DNA from: an uncultured Oscillospiraceae bacterium
GTDB taxonomy: Bacteria > Bacillota > Clostridia > Oscillospirales > Oscillospiraceae
Length of the DNA stretch: 64,000 nt
Direction of reading: 5' to 3'
Assembly (NCBI GenBank): GCA_934569225.1
Contig: CAKTKC010000002.1
Location: 1 to 64,000 of the forward strand
The translations under genes and the position numbers were made by a program. Positions 52,148 through 61,422 of this stretch are shown in pieces. A model generated the notes under the pieces. It saw only the letters and a list, made by a program, of their open reading frames with translations. It ran no database searches and had not been told where the DNA came from. Each line of letters opens with the position of its first letter. Within the stretch, counting starts at the first letter, position 1.

Positions 52148-53137
52148 TTAGCAGAAAACCTTGCCGACTACGACAGCCGGGGAATCGTTGCAGCCCACGG
52201 TCAGTTCCGCGCCGTCAGGTACGTCCGCGCGAACGGTTGCGAAGCCGATGTTCTTCTCCACCGTGTAGCCGTAGATGGTCTGGGCGCAGCGGCCGACCTC
52301 TACGCCGTACCAGTACACCCGTTCCCAGATGGAGATATCTTCCGTGGATTCCCGGGAGAATTCCAGACCGACCATCCGATATTTGGGGTGCGCCTTCCGC
52401 GCCAGCGCTGCTTCCTTGCCGATAAAGTCCTTGTCGGCAGCGACTGCCCAGCCCAGGCCGCACTCGTAGGGACTCAGGTGCTTGAAATCCTGTTTGAGGG
52501 GGAAGCCCTTCTCCATGGGGACGGAGCGGACGTAGACTTCCAGCGTCTGAAGCTCCCGGCCGCCTACGGACTCCACCGCTTTCAGCGCCAGATCGTGGAC
52601 TTCTGCGCTCTTGTCGAAGGCGGAGTAAATTTCGTAGCCGTTTTCGCCGGTGAAGCCGGAACGGTGGATGTAGACGGGAATGTCTCCCAGCTTGCGTTCA
52701 CAGATGGCGAAGCGCTTGAGATCGTCCACAGGCGCGTCCAGCATGGCGTTCATGGCCTTGAGGCTGTCAGGCCCCTGCACGGCATACATATCCCAGTCGT
52801 AGGTGATGATCTTTGCCTGAATGTCCGCGTCGCCCTTGTGCTTCTCGATCCAGGGGATCAGACGGGGGCCGTAGAGGTCGGAGACCCAATACAAGCCCTC
52901 GGCCATGTGCATGACGATCACGTCGTCGATGATCTCGCCGTTTTCATCCAGAGAAGCGGTGTACTTTGAGCGTCCGACGGCGACCTTGGAAATGTCGCTG
53001 ATGTAGATTTTTTGCAGGACTTCCAGCGCGTCCTTGCCGGTGACCTCCACCAGATCGTGGGTCCAGCGGTAAAAGCCTACGCCCTTACGGATGGCCATGG
53101 CGTCGGCGCGGGCAACGGTATCTTCCTTAAACAGCAT
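52148..53137 (-). CDS. GcvT-like (aminomethyltransferase-fold) protein
   Basis: The 329-aa protein has the GcvT/DmdA tetrahydrofolate-binding fold: VTGKDALEVLQKIYISDISK near the N-terminus, GPDSLKAMNAML, RSGFTGENGYEIY (the folate-site glycine and glutamate) and the C-terminal barrel starting DFIGKEAAL. The other glycine-cleavage proteins are absent from the window, so it probably demethylates or transfers one carbon from another compound. It lies in an SDR operon with 10- and 14-base gaps. Confidence 0.85.
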   Translation of the reverse strand: MLFKEDTVARADAMAIRKGVGFYRWTHDLVEVTGKDALEVLQKIYISDISKVAVGRSKYTASLDENGEIIDDVIVMHMAEGLYWVSDLYGPRLIPWIEKHKGDADIQAKIITYDWDMYAVQGPDSLKAMNAMLDAPVDDLKRFAICERKLGDIPVYIHRSGFTGENGYEIYSAFDKSAEVHDLALKAVESVGGRELQTLEVYVRSVPMEKGFPLKQDFKHLSPYECGLGWAVAADKDFIGKEAALARKAHPKYRMVGLEFSRESTEDISIWERVYWYGVEVGRCAQTIYGYTVEKNIGFATVRADVPDGAELTVGCNDSPAVVVGKVFC

Positions 53138-53151
53138 ATTCCGGCACCTCC

Positions 53152-54372
53152 TTACAGCATCCGCAGGTCTTCCTTGCGGATGACCTTAATGTACATATCT
53201 TCCTCGTCCCGGTCTTCGATCACGCAGGACCATTCGGGACTGACAAGCGTCTTTGCAGCGCCGTTCCACTGGGCTTCGTAGGCGTCCACCAGCTCGTCCA
53301 GGGGCGCCATTTCATAGCGGGCGGTAAAGTCTTCCGATTTGACCTTGATCCAGGTCTCGTCCTTCGTCCAGCGCACCATCTCATAGGGCACCTGCTGCAC
53401 GTCCAGCATATAGCGGATGTAGCCGCCCAGAATGCGACCGTCGTTTTCGTCCATTTCGTGGGGGATGCCAAGGAAGCTGCGCAGTCCCTCTTTGGCGAAG
53501 GGGTCGATGAACTGGTTCTTGCCCGCTGTGGCGAAAACGATGCGGAATACTCGCAGGAACTCGTCCTCGTCGGGAGCCATGTCCTTAATGGCCATCATGG
53601 GAAACTGAATTGACCAGACCCAGCCCATCTGCGCAACCCAGTGGTACGCCTTTTCCAGCGACGTTTCCTCGCCGAAATTCTGGGTGTACTGGCCGTTGCG
53701 CAGGCACTGGCCCTCCTTGACCATGCGCTCTCTGGGCGTATCGTGGATGGGGTCTACCGGCTGCTGCATGTGCTCCAGCCAGTCCTGCTTCGGCAGGTTG
53801 TAAACATCCCGGCGCTCCGCGACCACCCGGCAATGCTTGTTGCCGCAGCCACGGGCCTGGCACATATTCAGCGCCACCTCGTTCTCCGTGCCGTTGGAGG
53901 ACGCGAGGTCAAAGTTGGCGGTGAACATACTGGTGGTCATGTTGCAAAGCTCGCTGCCCACGATGTCCCAGGGGCAGGTGTCCAGCTCCTTTTCCACCCG
54001 GTTCCGGGTAAACTGCACGACACGGCCGGCCATGTTCTCCCACTCGTCGCCGGAGTCGCCGGTGATGCCGCCCAGCCAGCTGGACTTTTCGCACAGCTCC
54101 GGGATGTTGAAGGCTTCATAGAGCGAAGCGTTGACGTAGTCCTTCTGTTCCTCCGGCGTTCCCGCGACGGCCATATTCATCATATTGGCAATGTCGCAGA
54201 TGGCTGCGGTGCGTTTTTCCCAGCTCGGCTCGAAAATACGCATGACCTGGAAAAGGTTGGCCGTCATGGCGGCAATCTGACGGTTCAGCTGCCGGTAGGC
54301 TTCCTCCTCCGTGATGAGCTTGCCCCAAGCGGTGGCGAAGCATTTTCTGGAATCCAGTTTTTCTTTCAGCAT
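53152..54372 (-). CDS. Unrecognised Cys-rich protein, first gene of the SDR/GcvT operon
   Basis: 406 aa from the ATG at 54370-54372, with AGGAGG upstream. I do not recognise the family. The N-terminal half is helical. A conspicuous segment MCQARGCGNKHCRVVAE (about residues 190-206) has three cysteines and a histidine, reminiscent of V4R-type metal sites, but this is only a resemblance. There is no signal peptide or membrane segment. Being first in the operon and next to the regulator suggests a central, possibly substrate-binding or metal-dependent role. Confidence 0.7.
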   Translation of the reverse strand: MLKEKLDSRKCFATAWGKLITEEEAYRQLNRQIAAMTANLFQVMRIFEPSWEKRTAAICDIANMMNMAVAGTPEEQKDYVNASLYEAFNIPELCEKSSWLGGITGDSGDEWENMAGRVVQFTRNRVEKELDTCPWDIVGSELCNMTTSMFTANFDLASSNGTENEVALNMCQARGCGNKHCRVVAERRDVYNLPKQDWLEHMQQPVDPIHDTPRERMVKEGQCLRNGQYTQNFGEETSLEKAYHWVAQMGWVWSIQFPMMAIKDMAPDEDEFLRVFRIVFATAGKNQFIDPFAKEGLRSFLGIPHEMDENDGRILGGYIRYMLDVQQVPYEMVRWTKDETWIKVKSEDFTARYEMAPLDELVDAYEAQWNGAAKTLVSPEWSCVIEDRDEEDMYIKVIRKEDLRML

Positions 54373-54468
54373 GGTGTTCCTCCTATCCTGTATTGCTGTG
54401 GATTCATTATAACGGAAAAGCGTCCCGGCGGAAATTCTACAAAAGGCCGGATTTTGACAGGGTGCGGT

Positions 54469-54567
54469 CATACATTTTGTATTCCTACAAACCATACAAT
54501 TTATAGGTGCTGTATTTGTGAAATATCCCCATAAAGCTGACATCTCCCATACAAAATGTATGGGAGA
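54469..54567. promoter_or_regulatory. Cluster of CATACA-type operators in the divergent promoter region
   Basis: Three related sites lie at 54469-54483 (CATACATTTTGTATT), 54493-54506 (CATACAATTTATAG) and 54543-54567. The last has perfect 11-base arms (TCTCCCATACA ... TGTATGGGAGA) around AAA. It ends 4 bases before the -35 of the pucR-type gene, as expected for autoregulation. The minus-strand operon has a TATAAT -10 (complement at 54409-54414) with a weak -35, which suits activation. Confidence 0.65.
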
Positions 54568-54571
54568 TACC

Positions 54572-54600
54572 TTGACAGCTGTACGGGGAGAAATTATAAT
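54572..54600 (+). promoter_or_regulatory. Promoter of the PucR-type regulator
   Basis: TTGACA (54572-54577), 17-base spacer, TATAAT (54595-54600): full consensus. Confidence 0.88.
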
Positions 54601-54631
54601 ATTTTCAGAACAATTCAGGAGGGCGGAAGGC

Positions 54632-56161
54632 ATGAAACTGTGCGCGGATATTCTCTATTGGCGGCTGAAGGAAAAGCTGACGACGGTCACCCAGCGGGGT
54701 AAGGGGGGCAGCGCGCTTACCCTGAACCGGCCGGAATTTTATCTGGATCGTTCCCAGTCCTTTGAGAAGAACCGGGTGTACGTCTGCTCAGCGGATCATC
54801 TGCCCCAAAGCCCGAAGCTGGAGGAAAATGTGTGCCTGATCTGTCTGGGGCAGCACTGGAATCTCAGCGCCTATTATGACCGGTGCAGCGTCATTCTGGT
54901 GGAGGGGAACTGGGATATTTTCCGGGTGTTCAATCTGGTGCAGGAGATTTTCAACCGGTACGACAGCTGGGAAGATCAGCTGGGGACAATTCTACGTCAC
55001 GGCGGGAACCTCCCACAGATGCTGGAGACCAGCAGGGGAATTTTTGAAAATCCCATGCTTCTGATCGGCTCCGATTTCCGCTATCTGGGGGTTACGGAGG
55101 AGGACTACCTGCGCAGCAAGCTGGGCTTGCAGCTGGATACCCAGTCCTTTGACGTGGAAAAAATGGCGACCTTCCTGTCCCTGCACGATATGTCCACCCA
55201 CGTCCGGGAGCCGCTCCTTTTGGATTTGCAGGGGAAGCGTACCCTTTCCGTCAATATTTTCGATCAGGAGGAATATCTGGGCTGCCTGACCGCCTTTGAA
55301 AGCTATCGGGAGTTCCGGGACTCGGATAAAACGCTGGCGGTTTTCTTTTCCAAGCTTCTGCGGCAGGCGGTTCAGCAGAATCCTGTTCTGGCCAGCACCC
55401 GCACTGCCGTGCGCCGGGCACTGCGCAGTGTCATTTCCGGGCAGAGCATTGACTTTGAGTACCGCCGCGCCATGAGTGTGGAAAGCGGGAAGCATGACTG
55501 GGTTTGCGTGAAGCTGATTCCCAAGTCCGGCAGCACCTATCTTCCGGGGGCTTATCTCTCCGCCGCCCTGGAGGAACGGCATCCGGGAGCCATTGCTTTT
55601 GAGTTTGTGGATTCCGTTGCCGCGTTCCTTTCCACCGATCAGGCGAAGAAAGAGACGCTGGATGCGCTGATTCCGGTGCTGGAAAAGCTGGGGGTCGTCT
55701 GCGGCGTTTCTTCACCCTTTACCAACCTGTACGACGCAAATCACGCATGGTTTCAGGCTTCTGCCGCCCTGCAAAACGGGCTTTCTCAGGGCGGCACCGT
55801 ATTCCGTTTTCAGGACTATCTGCTTCCTCAGCTTCTCAGCGGCGCGCTGGCAGGCAGACCGACTTGGGTGTATTACACGGAAGGGCTGAAACGGCTGAAG
55901 GAGCATGACGACAATTCTCAGGTATCGTATCTGCATACCCTGCGGGTGTATCTGGACAACAACCTCTCCGTCACGAAAACCGCGTCGGCGCTGTTCCTGC
56001 ACCGCTCCACGCTCCTTGACAGGCTGGCGCATATCACTGCTATGCTGGGCAGCGACCTGAAAGACCCGGATTACTGCCTGACATTGGGAATTATTCTCAG
56101 AGCGGAGTTGGAACAGAAGCGGACGGAACAGGCCGCGCCGACGTGGAATATGTTGACATGA
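54632..56161 (+). CDS. PucR/CdaR-type transcriptional regulator
   Basis: 509 aa from the ATG at 54632. The N-terminal and middle parts are unassigned sensory regions. The C-terminus is the HTH_30 of PucR/CdaR regulators (TLRVYLDNNLSVTKTASALF then LHRSTLLDRLAHI). Such proteins sense a metabolite and usually control an adjacent catabolic operon. The divergent SDR/GcvT operon is the evident target, with palindromic sites between. Confidence 0.88.
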   Translation: MKLCADILYWRLKEKLTTVTQRGKGGSALTLNRPEFYLDRSQSFEKNRVYVCSADHLPQSPKLEENVCLICLGQHWNLSAYYDRCSVILVEGNWDIFRVFNLVQEIFNRYDSWEDQLGTILRHGGNLPQMLETSRGIFENPMLLIGSDFRYLGVTEEDYLRSKLGLQLDTQSFDVEKMATFLSLHDMSTHVREPLLLDLQGKRTLSVNIFDQEEYLGCLTAFESYREFRDSDKTLAVFFSKLLRQAVQQNPVLASTRTAVRRALRSVISGQSIDFEYRRAMSVESGKHDWVCVKLIPKSGSTYLPGAYLSAALEERHPGAIAFEFVDSVAAFLSTDQAKKETLDALIPVLEKLGVVCGVSSPFTNLYDANHAWFQASAALQNGLSQGGTVFRFQDYLLPQLLSGALAGRPTWVYYTEGLKRLKEHDDNSQVSYLHTLRVYLDNNLSVTKTASALFLHRSTLLDRLAHITAMLGSDLKDPDYCLTLGIILRAELEQKRTEQAAPTWNMLT

Positions 56162-56221
56162 TGGAAAAGAAAGGGTAGAATGGTAGCACGCTTTCAGAAA
56201 TGCACTTTGTGAGGAACGAAT

Positions 56222-56809
56222 ATGAATGCACCGGTTGACGTGACCAATATCCGAATTGAAACCGACCGCCTTGTCCTGCGCGCCTGGCGGGAGACAGACT
56301 TGGCGGACTTTTATGAATATGCCAGCGTGGAAGGCGTTGGCGAGATGGCCGGGTGGAATCACCACCAGTCTATGGAAGAATCCCGGCGGATACTTGGCTT
56401 TTTTATCAGCGGAAAGAAGACCTTTGCGCTGGAGCTGAAGGAAAACGGAAAGGTGATCGGCTCGCTGGGACTGGAACCCCGGGACGAGGACGCGGGGCTG
56501 CCGGAGGAGTTGCAGGGGCGCGAGATCGGCTACGTTCTCAGCAGGGATTACTGGGGCAGGGGACTGATGCCGGAAGCGGTCAGGGCTGTGATCGATTACT
56601 GCTTCCGGGAGCAGTCCTTCGACTACCTGACCTGCGGCCATTTTGACAGAAACGACCGTTCCCGTCGGGTGGTGGAAAAGTGCGGCTTTCGGTTCCTGAA
56701 AAAGGTGGTCACGTCCACCGCGCGGGGCGTTGACGAGCCAGGGAGGATGTACGTTCTGTACAATCCGATGAAACATTTTGACAAGGAGAAGCAGCCATGT
56801 TTGAACTGA
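56222..56809 (+). CDS. GNAT acetyltransferase, RimJ/RimL-like
   Basis: The 195-aa protein has the RimJ/RimL start TDRLVLRAWRETDLADFYEY, the acetyl-CoA loop EIGYVLSRDYWGRGLMPEAV and the C-terminal NDRSRRVVEKCGFRF. Substrate unknown. It overlaps tgt by 13 bases. Confidence 0.9.
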   Translation: MNAPVDVTNIRIETDRLVLRAWRETDLADFYEYASVEGVGEMAGWNHHQSMEESRRILGFFISGKKTFALELKENGKVIGSLGLEPRDEDAGLPEELQGREIGYVLSRDYWGRGLMPEAVRAVIDYCFREQSFDYLTCGHFDRNDRSRRVVEKCGFRFLKKVVTSTARGVDEPGRMYVLYNPMKHFDKEKQPCLN

Positions 56810-57927
56810 AAAAAACCGAGGGCAAAGCCCGCCGGGGAGAATTTACCTGTGCTCACGGCACCGTCCAGACGCCGGTGTTCATGAATGTCGGCACCCAGGG
56901 CGCCATCAAGGGTGCGCTGAGCGCAAAGGATCTGAAGGACATCGGGTGCCAGGTGGAGCTGTCCAACACCTATCATCTGCATCTGCGCCCCACGGACACG
57001 GTGGTGCGCCAGATGGGGGGGCTGCACAAGTTCATGACCTGGGACGGCCCCATCCTGACGGATTCCGGCGGATTTCAGGTGTTCAGCCTGGCCTCCCTGC
57101 GGAAAATCAAGGAGGAGGGCGTGTACTTCGCCTCCCACATCGACGGCCATAAGATTTTCATGGGGCCGGAGGAAAGTATGCAGATCCAGTCCAATCTGGG
57201 CAGCGATATGTGCATGGCCTTCGACGAGTGCATCGAGAACCCCTCACCCCGTGACTACGTCCAGAAAAGCGTGGACAGGACATACCGATGGCTGGTGCGC
57301 TGCAAGGCGGAGAACGCCCGTCTGAACGCCCTGCCGGACACGGTGAACCCCCAGCAGATGCTCTGGGGCATCAACCAGGGCGGCACGTATACGGACATCC
57401 GGGTGGATCACATGAAGCGCATTGCCGAACTTGACCTCCCCGGCTACGCCATCGGCGGCCTTGCGGTGGGGGAGACCACCCAGGAGATGTATGACATCAT
57501 CGAGGCCGTGGAGGAACACATGCCGGTGGACAAGACCCGCTACCTCATGGGCGTGGGAACCCCCAGCAACATCATCGAGTCGGTTGCCCGGGGCGTGGAT
57601 TTCTTTGACTGCGTCATGCCGGCGCGGAATGCCCGCCATGCCCGGCTGTTTACCTGGGAGGGCGCAATCAACCTGAAAAACGCAAAATATATCACCGACG
57701 ACAGCCCCATTGACCCCCACTGCGACTGCCCGGTCTGCCGCCGCTATTCCCGCGCTTACATCCGCCATCTGTTTGTGGCGGAGGAAATGCTGGCCATGCG
57801 CCTTTCCGTCATGCACAACCTGTATTTTTACAACAAGCTGATGGAAAAAATCCGTCAGGCGCTGGACGAGGGACGCTTTGAAGACTTCCGCCGGGAGTAT
57901 TCGGAGAAGCTGGGAAGAAGGATATAA
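56797..57927 (+). CDS. tgt: tRNA-guanine(34) transglycosylase
   Basis: The 376-aa protein has the nucleophile region TDSGGFQVFSLA, GGLAVGETTQEM, FDCVMPARNARHA and the zinc site CDCPVCRRY with a histidine in RHLF. It exchanges guanine 34 for preQ1 in tRNAs with GUN anticodons; QueA at 35717-36739 acts next. It is followed by yajC, a frequent neighbour. Confidence 0.97.
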   Translation: MFELKKTEGKARRGEFTCAHGTVQTPVFMNVGTQGAIKGALSAKDLKDIGCQVELSNTYHLHLRPTDTVVRQMGGLHKFMTWDGPILTDSGGFQVFSLASLRKIKEEGVYFASHIDGHKIFMGPEESMQIQSNLGSDMCMAFDECIENPSPRDYVQKSVDRTYRWLVRCKAENARLNALPDTVNPQQMLWGINQGGTYTDIRVDHMKRIAELDLPGYAIGGLAVGETTQEMYDIIEAVEEHMPVDKTRYLMGVGTPSNIIESVARGVDFFDCVMPARNARHARLFTWEGAINLKNAKYITDDSPIDPHCDCPVCRRYSRAYIRHLFVAEEMLAMRLSVMHNLYFYNKLMEKIRQALDEGRFEDFRREYSEKLGRRI

Positions 57928-58016
57928 AAATATTAAGAAGAACTTAAAAGCCCCCCTTGCAATTTACGCAAATAATGGTATAATGAACAAGAAATAACAC
58001 AAAAGGAGTTTTCCCA

Positions 58017-58397
58017 ATGAATGTTTTGACTGGAACCACCTCTGCCGGTATGGGCAGCACCGTCATCATGCTGGTACTGATGATCGCGATTTTCTACTTC
58101 ATGCTGATCCGTCCTGAGAACAAGCGGAAAAAAGAGGCCGAGCAGATGCGCGGCGCCGTGAAGAAGGGCGATAAGATCACCACCATCGGCGGCATTGTGG
58201 GCGTCGTTGTGGATGTGAAGGAAAGCCGCATCGTCATCGAGACCAGCGCCGATCAGGTACGTATCGAGCTGGAGAAGTGGGCGATTTCCTCCAACGAGAC
58301 CGCTGCTGAGGCCGCCAAGGCAGAGGCCAAGAAGGCGCAGGAAGCCAAGGCAAAGGCCAAGGCTGCAAAGAAGGCCGACAAGGCGAAGAAGGACTGA
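58017..58397 (+). CDS. yajC: Preprotein translocase subunit YajC
   Basis: The 126-aa protein has one membrane helix (VIMLVLMIAIFYFMLIRP, residues 18-35) followed by KKGDKITTIGGIVGVVVDV, the YajC signature. A long Ala/Lys/Glu tail follows. A promoter with TATAAT (near 57980) lies in the 89-base gap after tgt, so it may be expressed separately as well. Confidence 0.95.
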   Translation: MNVLTGTTSAGMGSTVIMLVLMIAIFYFMLIRPENKRKKEAEQMRGAVKKGDKITTIGGIVGVVVDVKESRIVIETSADQVRIELEKWAISSNETAAEAAKAEAKKAQEAKAKAKAAKKADKAKKD

Positions 58398-58427
58398 TTG
58401 CCGGCCGGAGTTCTCTGGAAGTTGAGG

Positions 58428-58461
58428 ATCCGCCCGATGCCAACGGCATCGGGCGGATTTT
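58428..58461 (+). terminator. Terminator of yajC
   Basis: ATCCGCCCGATGCC pairs with GGCATCGGGCGGAT, then TTTT. Confidence 0.9.
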
Positions 58462-58590
58462 GTGCGTCTGATACTTGCTTCAGATAGGCTCTAGTCGGAG
58501 TTTCCCTAAAAATAAGGAATTCTTAACCTCTCCGAAAAGACTTCCTAAACATGCCGTGGTATAATGGGGAAAGTCAAAAAGGATGTGGTT

Positions 58591-59379
58591 ATGATGAAAA
58601 CGAAACAGCGGGCGGTGATCGCCGCGGCCGTCATTGTACTTCTTGCGGCGGCAATTCTGGGAGCCAAGCCCGCATATAATCTGTACCGGGATATTTCCTT
58701 CTACCACGGGGAGCGGACGGAGGCGGAGAAAACGGTGAAAGCCTTTGCCGAGGAACAGGGCATCTCCTACGGCGAATACCCGCAAAGTCTGATCGACCTT
58801 TACGAGCGCAACCCCGAGACGAAGGATTTTGTGCTGAACTACCCCTTCCGGAAAGACACGGGGGTCGATCTCAGCGCCTGGAAGGACAGCCAGACCGTGC
58901 CGCTGTTTTTGCAGTGGAATCCCATGTGGGGCTACGAAAAGTACGGAAAGGACTTTCTTGCGGTCACCGGCTGCGGCCCGACGTGTCTTGCTATGGTGGG
59001 CTACTACTATACCGGCGACGAAAATATGAATCCCCGGCAGATCGCCCAGTTCGCGCAGGAAAACGGCTACTATTCCCGGGGCAGCGGCTCCTCGTGGACG
59101 CTCATCAGCGAGGGCAGCGGGCAGCTGGGGCTGAAGGCCACGGAAATCCCACTGGTCAAGAAAAAGATGGTGGACGCGCTGGAGGCGGGCAAGCCCATCA
59201 TCTGCGCCATGCGAGAGGGAGATTTCACCACCACGGGACATTACATCGTTCTGCGGGGCGTGGAGAACGGCGAATTTCAGGTCAACGACCCCAACAGTGT
59301 GGTCAACTCCGAGAAGCTGTGGAGCTATGAGCAGATCGAAGGACAGATCCGGAACCTCTGGGTCATGGAAAAAGCGTAA
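58591..59379 (+). CDS. C39-like cysteine peptidase, membrane-anchored
   Basis: 262 aa from the ATG at 58591 (AAAAAGGA upstream; an earlier ATG overlaps the -10 TATAAT at 58560-58565 and is not used). One N-terminal membrane helix (AVIAAAVIVLLAAAIL) puts the rest outside. The catalytic Cys is in TGCGPTCLAMVGYY, His in TTGHYIVLRG and Asn/Asp in QVNDPNS. This is the C39_2 family of extracellular peptidases, not tied to a bacteriocin transporter here. Confidence 0.88.
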   Translation: MMKTKQRAVIAAAVIVLLAAAILGAKPAYNLYRDISFYHGERTEAEKTVKAFAEEQGISYGEYPQSLIDLYERNPETKDFVLNYPFRKDTGVDLSAWKDSQTVPLFLQWNPMWGYEKYGKDFLAVTGCGPTCLAMVGYYYTGDENMNPRQIAQFAQENGYYSRGSGSSWTLISEGSGQLGLKATEIPLVKKKMVDALEAGKPIICAMREGDFTTTGHYIVLRGVENGEFQVNDPNSVVNSEKLWSYEQIEGQIRNLWVMEKA

Positions 59380-59392
59380 AATCATAAAAATA

Positions 59393-59431
59393 GCCGTGCC
59401 GCGGGAACTTTCCCAGCGGCACGGCGTTTTT
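59393..59431. terminator. Terminator between convergent genes
   Basis: GCCGTGCCGC pairs with GCGGCACGGC around an inner GGGAA/TTCCC stem, followed by TTTTT. Confidence 0.88.
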
Positions 59432-59432
59432 G

Positions 59433-60233
59433 TTATTTTGCGTCTTTTTGACGGCAGGCGTAAATGTAGGCATTTTTGTAGTCGCCCATTTCCCGGAAGC
59501 AGATTTCCAGCTCCCGGAGGACGCTGTATTTCCCCTCAGCGGCGAGGAAGCATTGTGCCGCTTCCGGGAATTCCTTCAGCGCCATGTGGCATTTTCCCCG
59601 GAGAAAGTTCCAGCGGGGGGCGGTGTGGTCTTCCGCCCCGTCCAGAAGGTGGGCGGCGCGTTGGACGTCTCCTCCGGCAAGCGCTGACGCGGCCTGCACG
59701 GTCAGCGCTTCGTCCAGGCCGGGCAGACTGGCGGTCTGCCCCGGAATGCGGGCAAGCAGGAGAAGTCTGCGCCGCTCCAAATCCGCAGAATAATAGGCCG
59801 CAGATTTTCCCAAATCGGAAACAGCTTCCAGCAGCTCCAGGGCATACGGCTCCCGGCCGGCTTCGATGGCTTTTTCGGCGAGGGAAAGCCGGACGAGGAT
59901 CTCCAGCAGCTGCCGCTCCCGGTCGTAGATTTCATCCGGGGCGCGGTACTGCGCCAGCGCCTGCATTGCCCCGGCGTAATCCTTCCCGTCAAACAGCTGC
60001 CGGGCAGCGGTCATGATCTCCTGATTAGGCGAACAGACGGTGTCTTCCTCTAAAAAATAGCTCACAGGTTTACCCAGCCGCGCGGCGAGATACCCCAGCG
60101 TTTTCATGGACGGCCGGGCGGCACCGTGCTCGATGCGGGAGAGCATATTCCGGGTGATCTCGTCCCCGCAAAGCGCCCGCTGGGACAGTCCCGCTTCCAG
60201 ACGCGCCAGGCGCAGTTTTTCTCCAAGCTCCAT
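59433..60233 (-). CDS. XRE regulator with TPR-like C-terminal domain
   Basis: 266 aa from the ATG at 60231-60233 with GGAGGG upstream. N-terminal HTH (AGLSQRALCGDEITRNMLSR) and a C-terminal array of helical hairpins like TPRs (AEKAIEAGREPYALELLEAV; ALKEFPEAAQCFLAAEGKY). This resembles peptide-sensing RRNPP-type regulators, but no partner peptide gene is evident. Confidence 0.82.
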   Translation of the reverse strand: MELGEKLRLARLEAGLSQRALCGDEITRNMLSRIEHGAARPSMKTLGYLAARLGKPVSYFLEEDTVCSPNQEIMTAARQLFDGKDYAGAMQALAQYRAPDEIYDRERQLLEILVRLSLAEKAIEAGREPYALELLEAVSDLGKSAAYYSADLERRRLLLLARIPGQTASLPGLDEALTVQAASALAGGDVQRAAHLLDGAEDHTAPRWNFLRGKCHMALKEFPEAAQCFLAAEGKYSVLRELEICFREMGDYKNAYIYACRQKDAK

Positions 60234-60380
60234 AGCTGCCCTCCGTTCCGCTTTCATAGTCGAATGGATTATACCATGCTTTTTCTCGTTTTTCCACTGT
60301 TACAAAAATTTCATTTGCTATTTTGGAGAATTTCGTTTATAACATTCATAAAGACAGTTTTGAAACGGAGACGTATTTTT

Positions 60381-61373
60381 ATGGATATCCGAAACACCCG
60401 TCAGCTGAAAGAGTTTTCTGCTGAACGGCTCGCCAATGCCCGGGATGGGCAGAAAATTGTTCTGTATTATTCTCTGATCACCGTCGCCGTGTCGGCGGCG
60501 GCGACCGCCCTCAGCTATGCTCTGAGCCAGCAGATCGCCAGGACCGGCGGCCTTGGCAGCTTGGGCATCCGCTCCGCCCTGACCACCGCCCAGACGCTGC
60601 TGCCCATCGCGCAGGCGGTTTTTCTCATGTGCCTGACGCTGGGCTACCTGTCCGCCATGCTCCGCATTGCCCGGGGGCAGTACGCTTCTCCCAACGGAAT
60701 GCGGCTGGGCTTTGACCGGTTCTGGGTGCTGCTGCGCTGCACGCTGCTGAAGGGGCTGATTTTCGGCGGCGTGGCCATGGCCAGTCTGTACGTCGCCATG
60801 ATGATCTACATGATGACGCCCCTTTCCAATTCGGCGGTGGACATTCTGATGCCCCTTGTCAAAAACGCAGGCACCTCCGGCATTGCGCTGGACGACGCCA
60901 CCTATGCCCAGCTCATGGACGCAACTACGCCTGCCATGGCAATTTTCGGCGTGCTGTTTCTCGCCCTTGCCGCGCCGGTGTTTTACCGGTACCGCATGGC
61001 GGATTATATCATCATTGACCGCCCCGCCACCGGCGCTCTGGCGGCTCTGCGGGACAGCCGGATGATGACGAAGGGCAGCCGCTGGAATCTGTTCCGGCTG
61101 GATTTGAGCATGTGGTGGTACTACGCTGCCGTGTTGGTGTCCACCGCAATCGGCTACGGCGATCAGCTCCTGCCCGCGCTGGGCATCACCCTGCCTTTCT
61201 CCGACACGGTCGCTTACTTCCTGTTCTTCGGCGCGTATCTGGCGGCGACGTTCGTCATTTATTATTTCCTGCGCAACCGGGTAGAAGTCACCTACGCCCT
61301 GGCCTACGATTCCCTCCGCCCCCGAGAGCCGGAGAACAACGGCGCGGTTCTCGGAAACATTTTCCAGATGTAA
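60381..61373 (+). CDS. DUF975 family integral membrane protein
   Basis: 330 aa from the ATG at 60381 (ACGGAGA upstream). About six hydrophobic helices are visible, with YRYRMADYIIIDRPATGALAALRDSRMMTKGSR as the conserved DUF975 cytoplasmic segment read in two parts around position 205-235. Function unknown. It is divergent from the XRE/TPR regulator, which may control it. Confidence 0.82.
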   Translation: MDIRNTRQLKEFSAERLANARDGQKIVLYYSLITVAVSAAATALSYALSQQIARTGGLGSLGIRSALTTAQTLLPIAQAVFLMCLTLGYLSAMLRIARGQYASPNGMRLGFDRFWVLLRCTLLKGLIFGGVAMASLYVAMMIYMMTPLSNSAVDILMPLVKNAGTSGIALDDATYAQLMDATTPAMAIFGVLFLALAAPVFYRYRMADYIIIDRPATGALAALRDSRMMTKGSRWNLFRLDLSMWWYYAAVLVSTAIGYGDQLLPALGITLPFSDTVAYFLFFGAYLAATFVIYYFLRNRVEVTYALAYDSLRPREPENNGAVLGNIFQM

Positions 61374-61391
61374 CCTTCCATTTTACAGCAA

Positions 61392-61419
61392 AACCCGGCA
61401 TGATTCGTCATGCCGGGTT
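61392..61419. terminator. Terminator between convergent genes
   Basis: AACCCGGCATGA pairs with TCATGCCGGGTT over TTCG. Confidence 0.8.
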
Positions 61420-61422
61420 ATC

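Noticed and set aside
52073..52969. A 298-codon plus-strand frame opposite the GcvT-like gene
   Set aside because: Antisense shadow; the minus-strand protein has the family motifs and ribosome site.
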